This document shows positions 9,244 to 18,053 of a DNA stretch of 64,000 bases, piece after piece. The notes beneath the pieces are model-generated. The model was not told the DNA's origin, ran no database searches, and saw only the letters and a program-made list of their open reading frames with translations. Source of the stretch: Paenibacillus pedocola (GTDB lineage: Bacteria > Bacillota > Bacilli > Paenibacillales > Paenibacillaceae). The stretch lies in NCBI RefSeq assembly GCF_031599675.1, contig NZ_CP134223.1:2356001-2420000 (forward strand). The letters are read 5' to 3'. The translations under genes and the position numbers were made by a program. The stretch's first letter is position 1. Every line of letters starts with the position of its first letter.

Positions 9244-9624
9244 ATGGAAAACAAAATCACGTACGAATCCATTGACGATTATATTGCCAAAGCAGCACCT
9301 GAGGTACAAGACCTGCTTGAGAGGGTAAGACAAGTGATTCATGAGGCGGCGCCTGAAGCGAAAGAGAAGATCAGCTATCAGATGCCCACTTTTGAGCTGC
9401 ATGGCAATCTGGTGCACTTTGCGGCATTTAAAAAGCACATCGGATTCTATCCGGCCCCGCAGGGGATTGAAGCTTTTCATGATGAGCTGTCCATATATAA
9501 AGGAGCGAAGGGCTCTGTCCAATTCCCCCTGGATCAGCCGCTGCCTTATGATTTGATCAGCCGGATCGTTAAATTCAGAGCTGCAGAAAATATTAAAAAA
9601 GCCGCCGACAAACGGAAGTCTTAA
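9244..9624 (+). CDS. DUF1801 / iron-chaperone-like protein
   Basis: 126 residues, the compact YdhG-type form: YESIDDYIAKAAPEVQDLL, KEKISYQMPTFE, HIGFYPAPQGIEAF and the Pro-Leu-Pro-Tyr tail motif. Proteins of this type in Bacilli are called iron chaperones or frataxin-like (Fra). Start fixed by AGGAGG eight bases before ATG 9244; the frame extends upstream without another good site. It is distinct in length and sequence from the DUF1801 protein at 7803, so not a recent tandem duplicate. Confidence 0.85.
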   Translation: MENKITYESIDDYIAKAAPEVQDLLERVRQVIHEAAPEAKEKISYQMPTFELHGNLVHFAAFKKHIGFYPAPQGIEAFHDELSIYKGAKGSVQFPLDQPLPYDLISRIVKFRAAENIKKAADKRKS

Positions 9625-9722
9625 TCCACTAAAAAAAGTCTTTTCCGCAAGTAAAATCAAGTAATGCGATTTCCATTTCTCTATACTGATTATAGGGCGG
9701 ATGGAACGGGGTGAGCGGATTA

Positions 9723-10691
9723 ATGTACGAGTGGCACAAGCAAATCCAAATTATCGTTGATGAAATTGACGTATGTATTAAACATCATAACTGTGAAGCC
9801 ATAACACTACGGTTTCTCTCCCGCAAGCTGGGTTATTCCGAATTTCATACAACAAGAAAATTCAAAGAAATATCGGGAATGCAATTTAAGGATTATCTGC
9901 GGCATCGAAAATTAGCCTTTGCGCTAAAAGAGGTGCGGGATAGCGAAAAAAGCATTTTGGATATTGCTTTTGATTATGGTTTCTCATCACATGAAGCTTT
10001 TACCAGAGCTTTCAAGGGAACGTATGGTGTAGCTCCAAGTGAATACCGTAAAAAGCCTAAGCCTGTTGTACTTCGAACCAAAATAAACCCTTTCGACCGC
10101 TACTTTTTCGGATTTGGAGAGATTGGTATGATGAAATCTACAGCTGATGTTAAAATTTATTTTGTGACCATACCTGCACACAAATTTTTACACATTAAAA
10201 ACTATGAGAGTAATGGGTATTGGGATTTTTGGCAAAAACAAAGTCTTATTCCGGGGCAGGACTGCGAAACCATTTGCGGCTTACTTGATAGTATCAAGGG
10301 CAAATTGGATGATGATGGCGGGAGCGAATCTAACAGCAGCAACGGTCAAATCATGGCGTACATTATTGATCCGGACGGCAGACTCTGCGATTGGGGTATT
10401 CTACGTACAGAGTGTTATGGTGTCCGACTTCCTGTTGATTATGATGGCGAAGTACCACCACAAATGCTTATGATTGATGTTCCCGAAGCCGAGTATATTG
10501 TTTTTGAACACGGGCCATTCGATTATGAGCAGGAAAACCGCAGTGTGGAGGAAAAGATGGAAAAGACAATGGCAACTTTTGATTATGCAGGCACCGGTTA
10601 CTGCTTTGATACTTCCCCCGGCAGGTTAATTTACTTTTATCATAATCCGGAGCGGTTTTGGAAGTATATTAGGCCCGTACGGAAGTCATAA
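9723..10691 (+). CDS. AraC-family regulator with GyrI-like effector domain
   Basis: Two AraC helix-turn-helix units at residues ~20-110 (LRFLSRKLGYSEFHTTRKFK and ILDIAFDYGFSSHEAFTRAFK), then a GyrI/AraC-effector-binding domain of about 180 residues, the Rob/SoxS-like architecture; 322 residues. Such proteins sense small hydrophobic ligands or drugs. ATG 9723 has GGGGTGA nine bases upstream; GTG 9711 is the alternative. It has its own upstream gap (9625-9722) and a downstream terminator, so it is monocistronic. Confidence 0.85.
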   Translation: MYEWHKQIQIIVDEIDVCIKHHNCEAITLRFLSRKLGYSEFHTTRKFKEISGMQFKDYLRHRKLAFALKEVRDSEKSILDIAFDYGFSSHEAFTRAFKGTYGVAPSEYRKKPKPVVLRTKINPFDRYFFGFGEIGMMKSTADVKIYFVTIPAHKFLHIKNYESNGYWDFWQKQSLIPGQDCETICGLLDSIKGKLDDDGGSESNSSNGQIMAYIIDPDGRLCDWGILRTECYGVRLPVDYDGEVPPQMLMIDVPEAEYIVFEHGPFDYEQENRSVEEKMEKTMATFDYAGTGYCFDTSPGRLIYFYHNPERFWKYIRPVRKS

Positions 10692-10710
10692 TTCATAATC
10701 AATCCAAAAG

Positions 10711-10738
10711 CACCTGCCCAATGCGGTAGGTGTTTTTA
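10711..10738 (+). terminator. Rho-independent terminator
   Basis: Eight-pair stem (10711-10718 with 10725-10732), six-base loop and a run of five T, just after the AraC gene. Confidence 0.85.
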
Positions 10739-10819
10739 GAGTTGACTTTGACGTAACAGGAAGGTTTATGCTGGGGTTAGGGCTGTTCCGGCCGGAAGCC
10801 TTGATATGGAGGAACGGTA

Positions 10820-11713
10820 GTGAAGATAAGTGAATTTGCGGAAATGAATCAGGTTACTACAAAAATGCTGCGCCATTACGATGAGATCGGGCTGCTCAAG
10901 CCGTCAGCTATTGACCCTATGACCGGGTACCGTTTCTATGATGAAGAACAAGGACAATTACTTCACTGGATTCTTATTCTTAAAAATCTGGAATTCTCGC
11001 TTGCTGAGATTAAGGCTGTGCTTGCAGGTCCTGTCCGCAGTGAAGATTTGGTCAATCAGCTCATAAACAAACGGATTGAAATTACAAGCCATATGAATGC
11101 GCAGCTGCAGAAGAAAGTTCAAATCGACAGGTTAATTACATTACTTGAAAAGGAGGGGGTTCTGATCGGCAATTCATTTGAACTGTTACATATGACGCAG
11201 CAAAGTGTACATGAACTCAAAAAAAACATGCCCAATCTGGAAGTTTTTCTGGAATCTACCTCGGAGCTGCTATCGGTTTGCGCAGACAATGACGCTGTAG
11301 CGGTCATGCGGTTTGATATCCGCCACTTCAAGCATGTTAATGATGTATACGGCTTTGATGTGGGGGATCAGGTCATTGTGGCTTGCTACGAAATCATCAG
11401 AGAGAGTCTTGAGGGTTATAGGGAACGTGCATGCCTGGGACGGGCTCATGGTGATGAATTTATTGTATTTGTCCAAGCGGGCCGGGATGAACTTTATACC
11501 ATCGCTCAATCGATAGTAAGGCGGATGGAGTCTTTTGACTTTCAAAGCGTCGGTTGTCTTGAGCAATTGGGCTGCAGGGTAGGCTTCATCTATGCTGAAA
11601 AAGGAACGGTGGATGATATCCGCAAACTGATTGAGGGTACGATGGAGACGATTCATATTGCCGCTGGAACAGGCAGCAAATATTCGGTTTTTGCCAAGGC
11701 GTATATAGAGTAA
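10820..11713 (+). CDS. MerR HTH fused to GGDEF domain
   Basis: 297 residues. Residues 1-70 are a MerR-type DNA-binding domain (KISEFAEMNQVTTKMLRHYD, then GYRFYDEEQ). A coiled linker (about 75-130) leads to a GGDEF diguanylate-cyclase-like domain at about 150-290 with FDIRHFKHVNDVYGFDVGD and, in place of GGDEF, HGDEF at residues 210-214. The first Gly is His, so activity is uncertain, but the catalytic Asp/Glu are kept. No RxxD inhibitory site is obvious. GTG start with GGAGGA upstream. The architecture suggests transcription control coupled to cyclic-di-GMP or GTP sensing. Confidence 0.85.
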   Translation: MKISEFAEMNQVTTKMLRHYDEIGLLKPSAIDPMTGYRFYDEEQGQLLHWILILKNLEFSLAEIKAVLAGPVRSEDLVNQLINKRIEITSHMNAQLQKKVQIDRLITLLEKEGVLIGNSFELLHMTQQSVHELKKNMPNLEVFLESTSELLSVCADNDAVAVMRFDIRHFKHVNDVYGFDVGDQVIVACYEIIRESLEGYRERACLGRAHGDEFIVFVQAGRDELYTIAQSIVRRMESFDFQSVGCLEQLGCRVGFIYAEKGTVDDIRKLIEGTMETIHIAAGTGSKYSVFAKAYIE

Positions 11714-11743
11714 ACTGTTGTTTCAAGCTATTATAGGATGTTA

Positions 11744-11782
11744 ACAAACCAAGCTCTGATCCACAGGGCTTGGTTTGTGTTG
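11744..11782. terminator. Terminator hairpin between convergent genes
   Basis: Eleven-base inverted repeat, 11744-11754 with 11768-11778, with additional pairing inside. It lies between the MerR-GGDEF stop (11713) and the AraC stop (11809, minus strand). Confidence 0.7.
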
Positions 11783-11808
11783 TATGTATTCGGGCAGCTG
11801 CCAACGCG

Positions 11809-12699
11809 TTAAAGTCCCGAAATCGGAAAATACAAGTCGCATTCACAGTAATGCTTATTGCCCTTGGCGTAGTTGACCGATTCGAAGCTGAATTTCTCCT
11901 CCAGATTAAACTGTACGGTCGGCATCCAGATTTCAAAGATATACTTCCATATAGCGCTTAAGGATTGTGCGGAAATCTCTTCTGGACGATGGAGGCCGAT
12001 ATAGGTGAACACACCGTATTTATGCGGCTTTGTATGCCTGATATTCATATCCGGCGGGACGATGCTGCTGCGGTTGATTTGCAGGGAAGGCTGGTAAAAG
12101 GTAGTACCGCTGAAGGGTTCGGGAACGGCTGTAAATCCGATATACACATCCTTTTCCACCGGGTTCAGAATCCGATGCCGTTCACCGGTAAAAAAATCAA
12201 CGCCGAGCCTGGCTGCATCAGGTTCGGTGTTTTTTTGGCCTGCACCGATGGTATATTCAGGGCCGGCAATCGAGAAGGAAGGCACAACGCTGATCGAGCG
12301 AAAAAAAACCAGCCCTTCTCCCGCCCGGCTCATAAAGTCGGCGTTGAAGCGGTCGAGGATGTTCAGGGGCGAAGGGGATTTGCGCCATTTGGCCGGGGTA
12401 ATATTGTATTCGTCCTTGAACGTCCGGTTGTAGGTCCGCTCACAGCTGAAGCCGTATTTGCCGGAAATAAATTCAATGCTGCTCCGCTGGTTCAGCAAAT
12501 CGCCAAGCGACATGGCAATCCGCCTTCTGCGGACATACTCCATCAGCCCCGTTGCCGTAGCACCTTTCCAGATACGCAGCAGATGGAATTTGGAGACATT
12601 GACATACTCCGATATATCGTCAAGACAGAGCGGTTCCAGCAGATGGTCTTCAATGAAATCCGTGGTCCGGTTAATGGTTTCCAGCAAGTAATGATCCAT
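11809..12699 (-). CDS. AraC-family regulator with GyrI-like domain
   Basis: Second AraC plus effector-binding protein of this window (296 residues): HTH units CLDDISEYVNVSKFHLLRIW and IEFISGKYGFSCERTYNRTF, then a GyrI-like sensor domain. Start taken at ATG 12699 (MDHYLLETINRTTDF) because AGGAGG lies five bases upstream; the frame extends 28 codons further up with no ribosome site. Divergent from the nucleotidyltransferase gene at 12826, so it may regulate the nucleotidyltransferase-UvrA run or itself. Confidence 0.85.
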   Translation of the reverse strand: MDHYLLETINRTTDFIEDHLLEPLCLDDISEYVNVSKFHLLRIWKGATATGLMEYVRRRRIAMSLGDLLNQRSSIEFISGKYGFSCERTYNRTFKDEYNITPAKWRKSPSPLNILDRFNADFMSRAGEGLVFFRSISVVPSFSIAGPEYTIGAGQKNTEPDAARLGVDFFTGERHRILNPVEKDVYIGFTAVPEPFSGTTFYQPSLQINRSSIVPPDMNIRHTKPHKYGVFTYIGLHRPEEISAQSLSAIWKYIFEIWMPTVQFNLEEKFSFESVNYAKGNKHYCECDLYFPISGL

Positions 12700-12825
12700 G
12701 ATACCTCCTGTTTCAGCAATTACTGTCCGGTTTTGGGAAATGGGTGAGGTGTATAATTTTACCACAGGCTCTGGAAAGGGCAAGCGATTTCAATCATATG
12801 AAGCGGATGGAGGAAAAGCAGAGAT

Positions 12826-13740
12826 ATGGAGGATAGTGTACTGCTGGAGCTGCAGGAACGTTACAGGGAGGCAACGGAGAGTTTTGTCGGCAGGGTAAGG
12901 AGTGATCCGAACGTCATTGCCGTCATTGTGTGCGGCAGCCTGGCTTATGATACCGTCTGGGAGAAAAGCGACATCGACATGGGCCTGATCGTGCGCGATC
13001 AGACGCTGCAACAGAACGCCTACTGCCTGGTTGAGGATGGAATCACGATCAATGTCCAATTGTTTGACCGGAGCGGATTTAAGCGGGGTTTTGACCGGCT
13101 GGTCGGCGGCTCGATGCCGCAGTCTTTTTTTGCCAAAGGACAGATGGTCTATACCTCCGATGACAGCCTTTATGCCTATTTCGAAGAGTTTAAGCGGCTG
13201 GGCAGTCAGGATATTGCGCTGTCCCTCTTATGGCGCTCCTGTGAGCTGATTGACATCTACCACAAATGCCAAAAATGGCTGACAGTGCGCAAGGACCCGT
13301 TGTATGCCCAGTTTTTTCTGGTCAAGGCTGCGGATCACATCGCCGCGATGGAGCTGTGCGCCGCCGGTGAGCCGCCGATCCGTGAATCAGTCCTCAAGGT
13401 GCTGAAGCGTTCGCCGGAGCAGATGGCCCCTTTTTATCAGGACCCGCTGTCGCGCCGGTTAAGTGAAGACGAGCTCTGGAAGGGAATCCGGGAGATCGGA
13501 CAGGTCCTGGAGCGTCATCTTGACGTGATCAGCCGTCCGGTACTTGAATTCATGGCCGATCAGCAGATGAAGACGGTAACCATGCTGGCGAAGCATTTTC
13601 ACATGCAGGGGCATTATCTGATTAACATTCTGGAGTACATGGCGGAGAAGGGAATCCTGGAGAAGGTCTCCCAGACCATCCGCATCACCTCCAAAAGCAA
13701 ACCGGCTGTTGAAGAAATCGGCTTCTTGTATATTCCATAA
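12826..13740 (+). CDS. Nucleotidyltransferase with C-terminal winged helix
   Basis: 304 residues. The polymerase-beta-type nucleotidyltransferase motif is CGSLAYDTVWEKSDIDMGL (GS...SDID) near residue 40. The central region is helical. The last ~80 residues (TVTMLAKHFHMQGHYLINIL...) look like a winged-helix domain. The family includes antibiotic nucleotidyltransferases and MNT-type toxin-antitoxin proteins, but the substrate is unknown. It ends 18 bases before the UvrA-like gene and is likely in one transcript with it, suggesting a shared stress or resistance role. Confidence 0.8.
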   Translation: MEDSVLLELQERYREATESFVGRVRSDPNVIAVIVCGSLAYDTVWEKSDIDMGLIVRDQTLQQNAYCLVEDGITINVQLFDRSGFKRGFDRLVGGSMPQSFFAKGQMVYTSDDSLYAYFEEFKRLGSQDIALSLLWRSCELIDIYHKCQKWLTVRKDPLYAQFFLVKAADHIAAMELCAAGEPPIRESVLKVLKRSPEQMAPFYQDPLSRRLSEDELWKGIREIGQVLERHLDVISRPVLEFMADQQMKTVTMLAKHFHMQGHYLINILEYMAEKGILEKVSQTIRITSKSKPAVEEIGFLYIP

Positions 13741-13758
13741 CTGAGGGGGAATAAGCAC

Positions 13759-16629
13759 ATGTCCGTTCGAACGACGATAGAAATCTCGGGGGCCAGGCAG
13801 AATAATCTCAAGAATGTGTCAGTCGAGATTCCGCGTGATAAGCTGACTGTCATTACCGGAGTGTCCGGTTCCGGCAAATCCTCGCTGGCGTTTGATGTAA
13901 TCTATGGCGAGGGTCAGCGGAGGTTTCTCGATTCTATTTCAAACTTTGCCAAAAGCCGGATCAGCCAGGTAAAAAAGGCTAAAGTCGATTATGTACGGGG
14001 CCTGTCCCCGGTCATCGCGATTGAGCAGAAAAAAGGCAATCACAATCCCCGCTCCACGGTGGGAACGGTAACTGATACCAATGATTATCTGCGGCTGCTA
14101 TTCGCTACGGCGGGCACTGGCCATTGTCCGGAGTGCAGCAAACCGCTGCGCCAGCTGTCCGCGGCCCAGATTGCCGAGCATATTACCGGCTTGCCGGAAG
14201 GCACGGTCATTGAGCTGCGCGCGCCGGTGTATAAAATATACGGGGAAGAGTATAGCTATACCTTTCAGCAGCTGCGGGAAAAGGGTTTTAAGCATCTGTT
14301 AATTGATGGTGAACACGTCTCACTGGGGGATGAGCTGGATCTGGATGAGAGCAAGGCATATAGGATTGAAATTGTTATCGACCGGATCAGCTTAAAACCG
14401 GACACCTACATACAGCTTACCAAGTCGATAGAAGCGGCGATTCTTGCGCTCGATGAGGATATTATGATTAAGGTGGAGGTTATTGGCGGGGTAGAGGAAG
14501 AGTTCTACCAGCATTTTGCCTGTCCGGAGCATCACTTCTTCCTGTGCGATATGCAGCCGTTCCATTTCTCCTTCAATACGCCGGCCAGTGCCTGCCATAC
14601 TTGTCTTGGGGTGGGAATGTCTTATGTGGTGGAGCCGCATTTTCTGGTGGTTGCACCGGAGAAGAGCATTAATAAGGGCGCTCTCAAGAACACGGTGTTT
14701 AACACCGCCGGCAAAGACAGCTATCGTACGGTGCTGATGTACAGCCTGTCCCAGAAATATGGCTTCGACTTAGATACGCCGTTTCACGAGCTGCCCAAGG
14801 AGGTCCATGAGCTGCTCTTCTTCGGCAGCAAAGGCGAGCTGGTTCCGATGCTGCAGCCGCCCTTTTCGCAGAAAAAGAATTGGCTCACCGGACGCGACCG
14901 GCCCTTTGGAGGATTCGTGCATGAAATGGAGAGCTGGTACAAGCATTATATCCGCAAGTCATCCACGACAGAGGCGTTCGAACCGACCTTTATCAAGGAC
15001 TGCATGATTGAGAAGGTCTGCCCGGAATGCGGCGGCGCCCGGCTGAAGAAGCAGCGGCTGCAGGTTACGGTCGGGGAGAAGAATATTGATCAGCTAAGCC
15101 GGATGCAGCTGCATGAGCTGCTGGAGTTTCTGGAATCGCTCACCTTTGAACCGGAGGTCCGGGATGTGGCCGAGACGATTGTCCGTGAGCTGCATACGCG
15201 AATCAGCCTGCTGATCGAAATCGGGCTGCATTACATCAACCTGGGCAGACGAAGTGACAGTATTTCCGGCGGGGAGATGCAGCGGATCAAAATGTCCACC
15301 CAGATCAGCAGTGAGCTGATGGGCATGCTCTATATTATGGATGAGCCGAGCATCGGGCTGCATCCCCGCGATTCCGGCAGGGTCATTGAGACGATGAAAA
15401 AGCTGCGTGATCTCGGCAATACGATCATTGTGGTTGAGCATGACATGGACACCATCGGCAGTGCCGACCATATCATTGAAATCGGGCCGGGCCCGGGAAT
15501 TCATGGCGGCAACATCGTCGCCAGCGGGACGCTGGAGGATATCATGAGTGAGACAGAATCGGTTACAGGCCAATATCTGTCAGGGCGGGCGAGTATTCCT
15601 GTGCCCAAGCAGCGGCGGAACCTCGGGGATCACTTCTTATCAATCCAAGGGGCGCGGGAGAATAATCTCAAGAATGTGGATCTGGATATTCCGCTGAATG
15701 TGTTCATCTGCATTACCGGAGTATCCGGCTCCGGGAAAAGCTCAATGATCAATGAGATCCTCTCGAAGCAGCTCAAAATCGACAAAACAGGCGCGCGGAT
15801 TGTGGCCGGCGAACATGATTATGTGTTCGGTGCCGATCTGCTGAACCATGTGATCAACATCGATCAGACGCCGATCGGGCGCAACAGCAAATCCAATCCG
15901 GCCACCTACATCGGAATTTATGATAAAATCCGCGACCTGTTCGCCTTACAGCCGGAGGCGGTGGAGCGCGGCTATCAGCCGATTGATTTCAGTCTGACCC
16001 ATGCGAATGGTACCCGGTGCGAGCATTGCGCGGGCGATGGCATCATTGTCACGAGCCTGCAGTTCATGGCCGATATCGAAACCATCTGTCCGGTATGCAA
16101 AGGTAACCGTTTCTCGGAGGAAGGTCTTGAAATCAAGCTGCATGGCAAATCAATCGCGGAAGTGCTGGAAATGACGGTAGAGGAGGCTGCCGGCTTTTTC
16201 GCAGACCACAGATACCTCAAACACAAGCTGGGGATCATGAATGAGCTTGGACTTGGCTATTTGACGCTCGGCCAGAGCTCAACCACTCTCTCAGGCGGGG
16301 AAGCACAGCGGGTGAAGCTCTCTAATGAGCTGGCCAAGATCAAAAAAGGTGCCCATAACCTATATATACTGGACGAACCGACAACAGGCCTCCATCTCGC
16401 TGATATCCAGAAGCTGCTGGTTGCGCTGAACAAGCTGGTGGACGGCGGACATTCCGTCATCGTCATCGAGCATCATCTGGATGTAATGAAGTCAGCCGAC
16501 TATATCATCGACATGGGACCGGAAGGCGGCAACGGCGGCGGCTATGTCGTCGCAGAAGGCACGCCCGAGCAGGTCGCAAAGGTGGAGGCATCACATACCG
16601 GAAGGTATCTGCGCAGTGTGCTTGGCTAG
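13759..16629 (+). CDS. UvrA-like excinuclease ABC ATPase (paralogue)
   Basis: 956 residues with two ABC ATPase halves: Walker A GVSGSGKSS near residue 35 and again near 655; signatures SGGEMQRIKMS and SGGEAQRVKLS; Walker B YIMDEPSIGLHP and YILDEPTTGLHL. Zinc-finger cysteines are in CPEC (~residue 122), CPECGG (~residue 419) and CEHCAGDG/CPVCKG (~755-785). Cytoplasmic DNA-damage recognition or DNA-bound ligand removal is expected. There is no uvrB next to it and the gene follows a nucleotidyltransferase, so it is probably an accessory paralogue rather than the housekeeping uvrA. Length is close to canonical UvrA, so the central insert domains are mostly kept. GAGGGGG precedes the ATG. Confidence 0.9.
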   Translation: MSVRTTIEISGARQNNLKNVSVEIPRDKLTVITGVSGSGKSSLAFDVIYGEGQRRFLDSISNFAKSRISQVKKAKVDYVRGLSPVIAIEQKKGNHNPRSTVGTVTDTNDYLRLLFATAGTGHCPECSKPLRQLSAAQIAEHITGLPEGTVIELRAPVYKIYGEEYSYTFQQLREKGFKHLLIDGEHVSLGDELDLDESKAYRIEIVIDRISLKPDTYIQLTKSIEAAILALDEDIMIKVEVIGGVEEEFYQHFACPEHHFFLCDMQPFHFSFNTPASACHTCLGVGMSYVVEPHFLVVAPEKSINKGALKNTVFNTAGKDSYRTVLMYSLSQKYGFDLDTPFHELPKEVHELLFFGSKGELVPMLQPPFSQKKNWLTGRDRPFGGFVHEMESWYKHYIRKSSTTEAFEPTFIKDCMIEKVCPECGGARLKKQRLQVTVGEKNIDQLSRMQLHELLEFLESLTFEPEVRDVAETIVRELHTRISLLIEIGLHYINLGRRSDSISGGEMQRIKMSTQISSELMGMLYIMDEPSIGLHPRDSGRVIETMKKLRDLGNTIIVVEHDMDTIGSADHIIEIGPGPGIHGGNIVASGTLEDIMSETESVTGQYLSGRASIPVPKQRRNLGDHFLSIQGARENNLKNVDLDIPLNVFICITGVSGSGKSSMINEILSKQLKIDKTGARIVAGEHDYVFGADLLNHVINIDQTPIGRNSKSNPATYIGIYDKIRDLFALQPEAVERGYQPIDFSLTHANGTRCEHCAGDGIIVTSLQFMADIETICPVCKGNRFSEEGLEIKLHGKSIAEVLEMTVEEAAGFFADHRYLKHKLGIMNELGLGYLTLGQSSTTLSGGEAQRVKLSNELAKIKKGAHNLYILDEPTTGLHLADIQKLLVALNKLVDGGHSVIVIEHHLDVMKSADYIIDMGPEGGNGGGYVVAEGTPEQVAKVEASHTGRYLRSVLG

Positions 16630-16643
16630 AACGGAGGAAGTCT

Positions 16644-17198
16644 GTGGAATATCCTTTTGACTGTATTACAGAGTTTATGTTCTTTGAGACGGTCATGCAG
16701 CCGGCGGATCTTATTATGATCCCCGGCGGCAGCCATCCTCAATTAATGGAGAGGGCAGCAGCATTATATCATCAGGGTCTGGCTCCGCGGATTCTTCCGT
16801 CGGGCGGCCGGAATCCCCATCTGGAAATCACCGAATGGGAGTTCCTGCGGAACACGGGTACTGCCTTGGCCGTACCTGTTACGGCTATCCTAAAAGAGGA
16901 CAGGGCGGCCAACACTTTTCAAAATGCAAGCTTCTCATGGGATGTACTGCAGCAAGCCGGAATTCATCCGCGGAAAGTAATCTTGGTGTGTAAGAACTAT
17001 CATGCCCGTAGAGTCCTGTTAACCTATCAGACTGTTTTCCCCAGGGAAACAGAGTTTAGAGTGGCACCCGTTATCGATAAAACAGGTATCTCCAAGGTCA
17101 ATTGGTTCCGGACTGAAGTTGGGATCAAATGTGTTATGACCGAAATGGGCAAGTTGGCAAGCTACTTTGGACATCATATTCCAAATTGGGTCGAGTGA
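16644..17198 (+). CDS. YdcF/DUF218 family protein
   Basis: 184 residues of the DUF218 fold: ADLIMIPGGSHPQLMERAAA, PRILPSGG, then the segment with AANTFQNASFSW and ILVCKNYHARR. This matches YdcF-type proteins that bind SAM-like ligands or act on envelope precursors. No membrane segment, unlike SanA/ElyC, so probably cytoplasmic. GTG start at 16644 with GGAGGAA upstream, 14 bases after the UvrA-like stop; co-transcription with that gene is likely. Confidence 0.85.
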   Translation: MEYPFDCITEFMFFETVMQPADLIMIPGGSHPQLMERAAALYHQGLAPRILPSGGRNPHLEITEWEFLRNTGTALAVPVTAILKEDRAANTFQNASFSWDVLQQAGIHPRKVILVCKNYHARRVLLTYQTVFPRETEFRVAPVIDKTGISKVNWFRTEVGIKCVMTEMGKLASYFGHHIPNWVE

Positions 17199-17600
17199 AA
17201 ATCTTGTGATTAATGTTTTCGGGATTAGTCGTGACACAAGGAATGTTTAGTCTGTCTATTCCTGGATGCTCTACCCCACAAGAATGTGGTGGATAGCGGT
17301 GTTCATGACCGTGAATCTGCTGCTGGCCGTTATCTCGCACTCGCCCAATATCCTTCGGCTATAGAAGGTTCAGGAGAAGCCGCTGGGCTTGCTCTGCAGG
17401 CTGAGAACTGGAACAAAACAGAATCCATAGTGAGCGGAAAGAACGGCAGTGATGCCGTTCTTTTTTGCTTGCCCGGCACCATAAATGCGCGCTGCTGTAG
17501 CTTATTGTCTGTACATTGCAGCTTACGAAAAACCCATTGTATAAGGGATTCCGGAAAAATATACTGTGGAGGTAAGAAGAAGTGCAGGAGGGGATGCAGG
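17199..17600 (+). other. Intergenic region with internal terminator
   Basis: About 400 bases without a convincing gene. It contains a strong terminator at 17438-17463 (stem AAAGAACGGCA / TGCCGTTCTTT, loop GTGA, then T6), set 240 bases after the YdcF stop. The bases 17464-17600 must hold the promoter of the LytTR gene; I could not identify hexamers with confidence. A short hydrophobic reading frame (17284-17364) lacks a ribosome site. Confidence 0.7.
17438..17467 (+). terminator. Rho-independent terminator
   Basis: Perfect 11-base stem (17438-17448 with 17453-17463), GTGA tetraloop and a T-run. It isolates the LytTR operon from upstream transcription. Confidence 0.9.
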
Positions 17601-18041
17601 GTGAAAATTACGATTGAGGATATTCCCGAAGGCTGTGAACCGGAGATTATTCTTAGGTGCCACGAACCGGATGAAGCATTGTTAAAGCTGATATTTTCCA
17701 TCAAAACAACCTCCAAAAAGCAGCTGATCGGCATGACGGATTTGCAAATGCACGTGCTTCATCCGGGTGATGTTTTTTATTTTGAGGCGGTGGATCACAA
17801 AGTATTTATTTACTGCCGGGAGAAGATCTATGAGTCCAGGCTGAAGCTTTACGAGCTGGAAGCGGAATATGAACAGGGCGATTTTTTCAGGGCGTCCAAA
17901 TCTATCATCCTCAATATAGCGAAAATTAAGTCGGTAAGCCCGGTGCCTTACGGGAAGCTTGAGGCGCTACTTCAGAACGGCGAGAAGGTGCACATTTCAC
18001 GGCAATATGTTCCTGTACTGAAGAAAAAATTAGGACTCTAA
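17601..18041 (+). CDS. LytTR DNA-binding domain regulator
   Basis: 146 residues. The N-terminal ~50 residues are a short alpha/beta segment, followed by a LytTR domain: MHVLHPGDVFYFEAVDHKVF, then FFRASKSIILNIAKIKSVSP and the tail EKVHISRQYVPVLKKKL. No receiver domain. Start: GTG 17601 after AGGAGGGG. The next gene, 12 bases on, is a DUF3021 membrane protein. A stand-alone LytTR protein with a small membrane partner is the layout of LytTR regulatory systems, where the membrane protein restrains the regulator. Confidence 0.88.
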   Translation: MKITIEDIPEGCEPEIILRCHEPDEALLKLIFSIKTTSKKQLIGMTDLQMHVLHPGDVFYFEAVDHKVFIYCREKIYESRLKLYELEAEYEQGDFFRASKSIILNIAKIKSVSPVPYGKLEALLQNGEKVHISRQYVPVLKKKLGL

Positions 18042-18053
18042 GGAGGTATTTCT

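Noticed and set aside
11965..12747. Plus-strand frame of 260 codons opposite the AraC regulator gene
   Set aside because: The minus strand encodes a recognisable AraC/GyrI protein over the whole stretch.
13759..16629. Call as the shortened class UvrA2
   Set aside because: At 956 residues it is as long as canonical UvrA, so the inserts that UvrA2 lacks seem to be present; called paralogue by context only.
17284..17364. 26-codon hydrophobic reading frame (MWWIAVFMTVNLLLAV...)
   Set aside because: No ribosome site and no second component; could be chance in an intergenic region.
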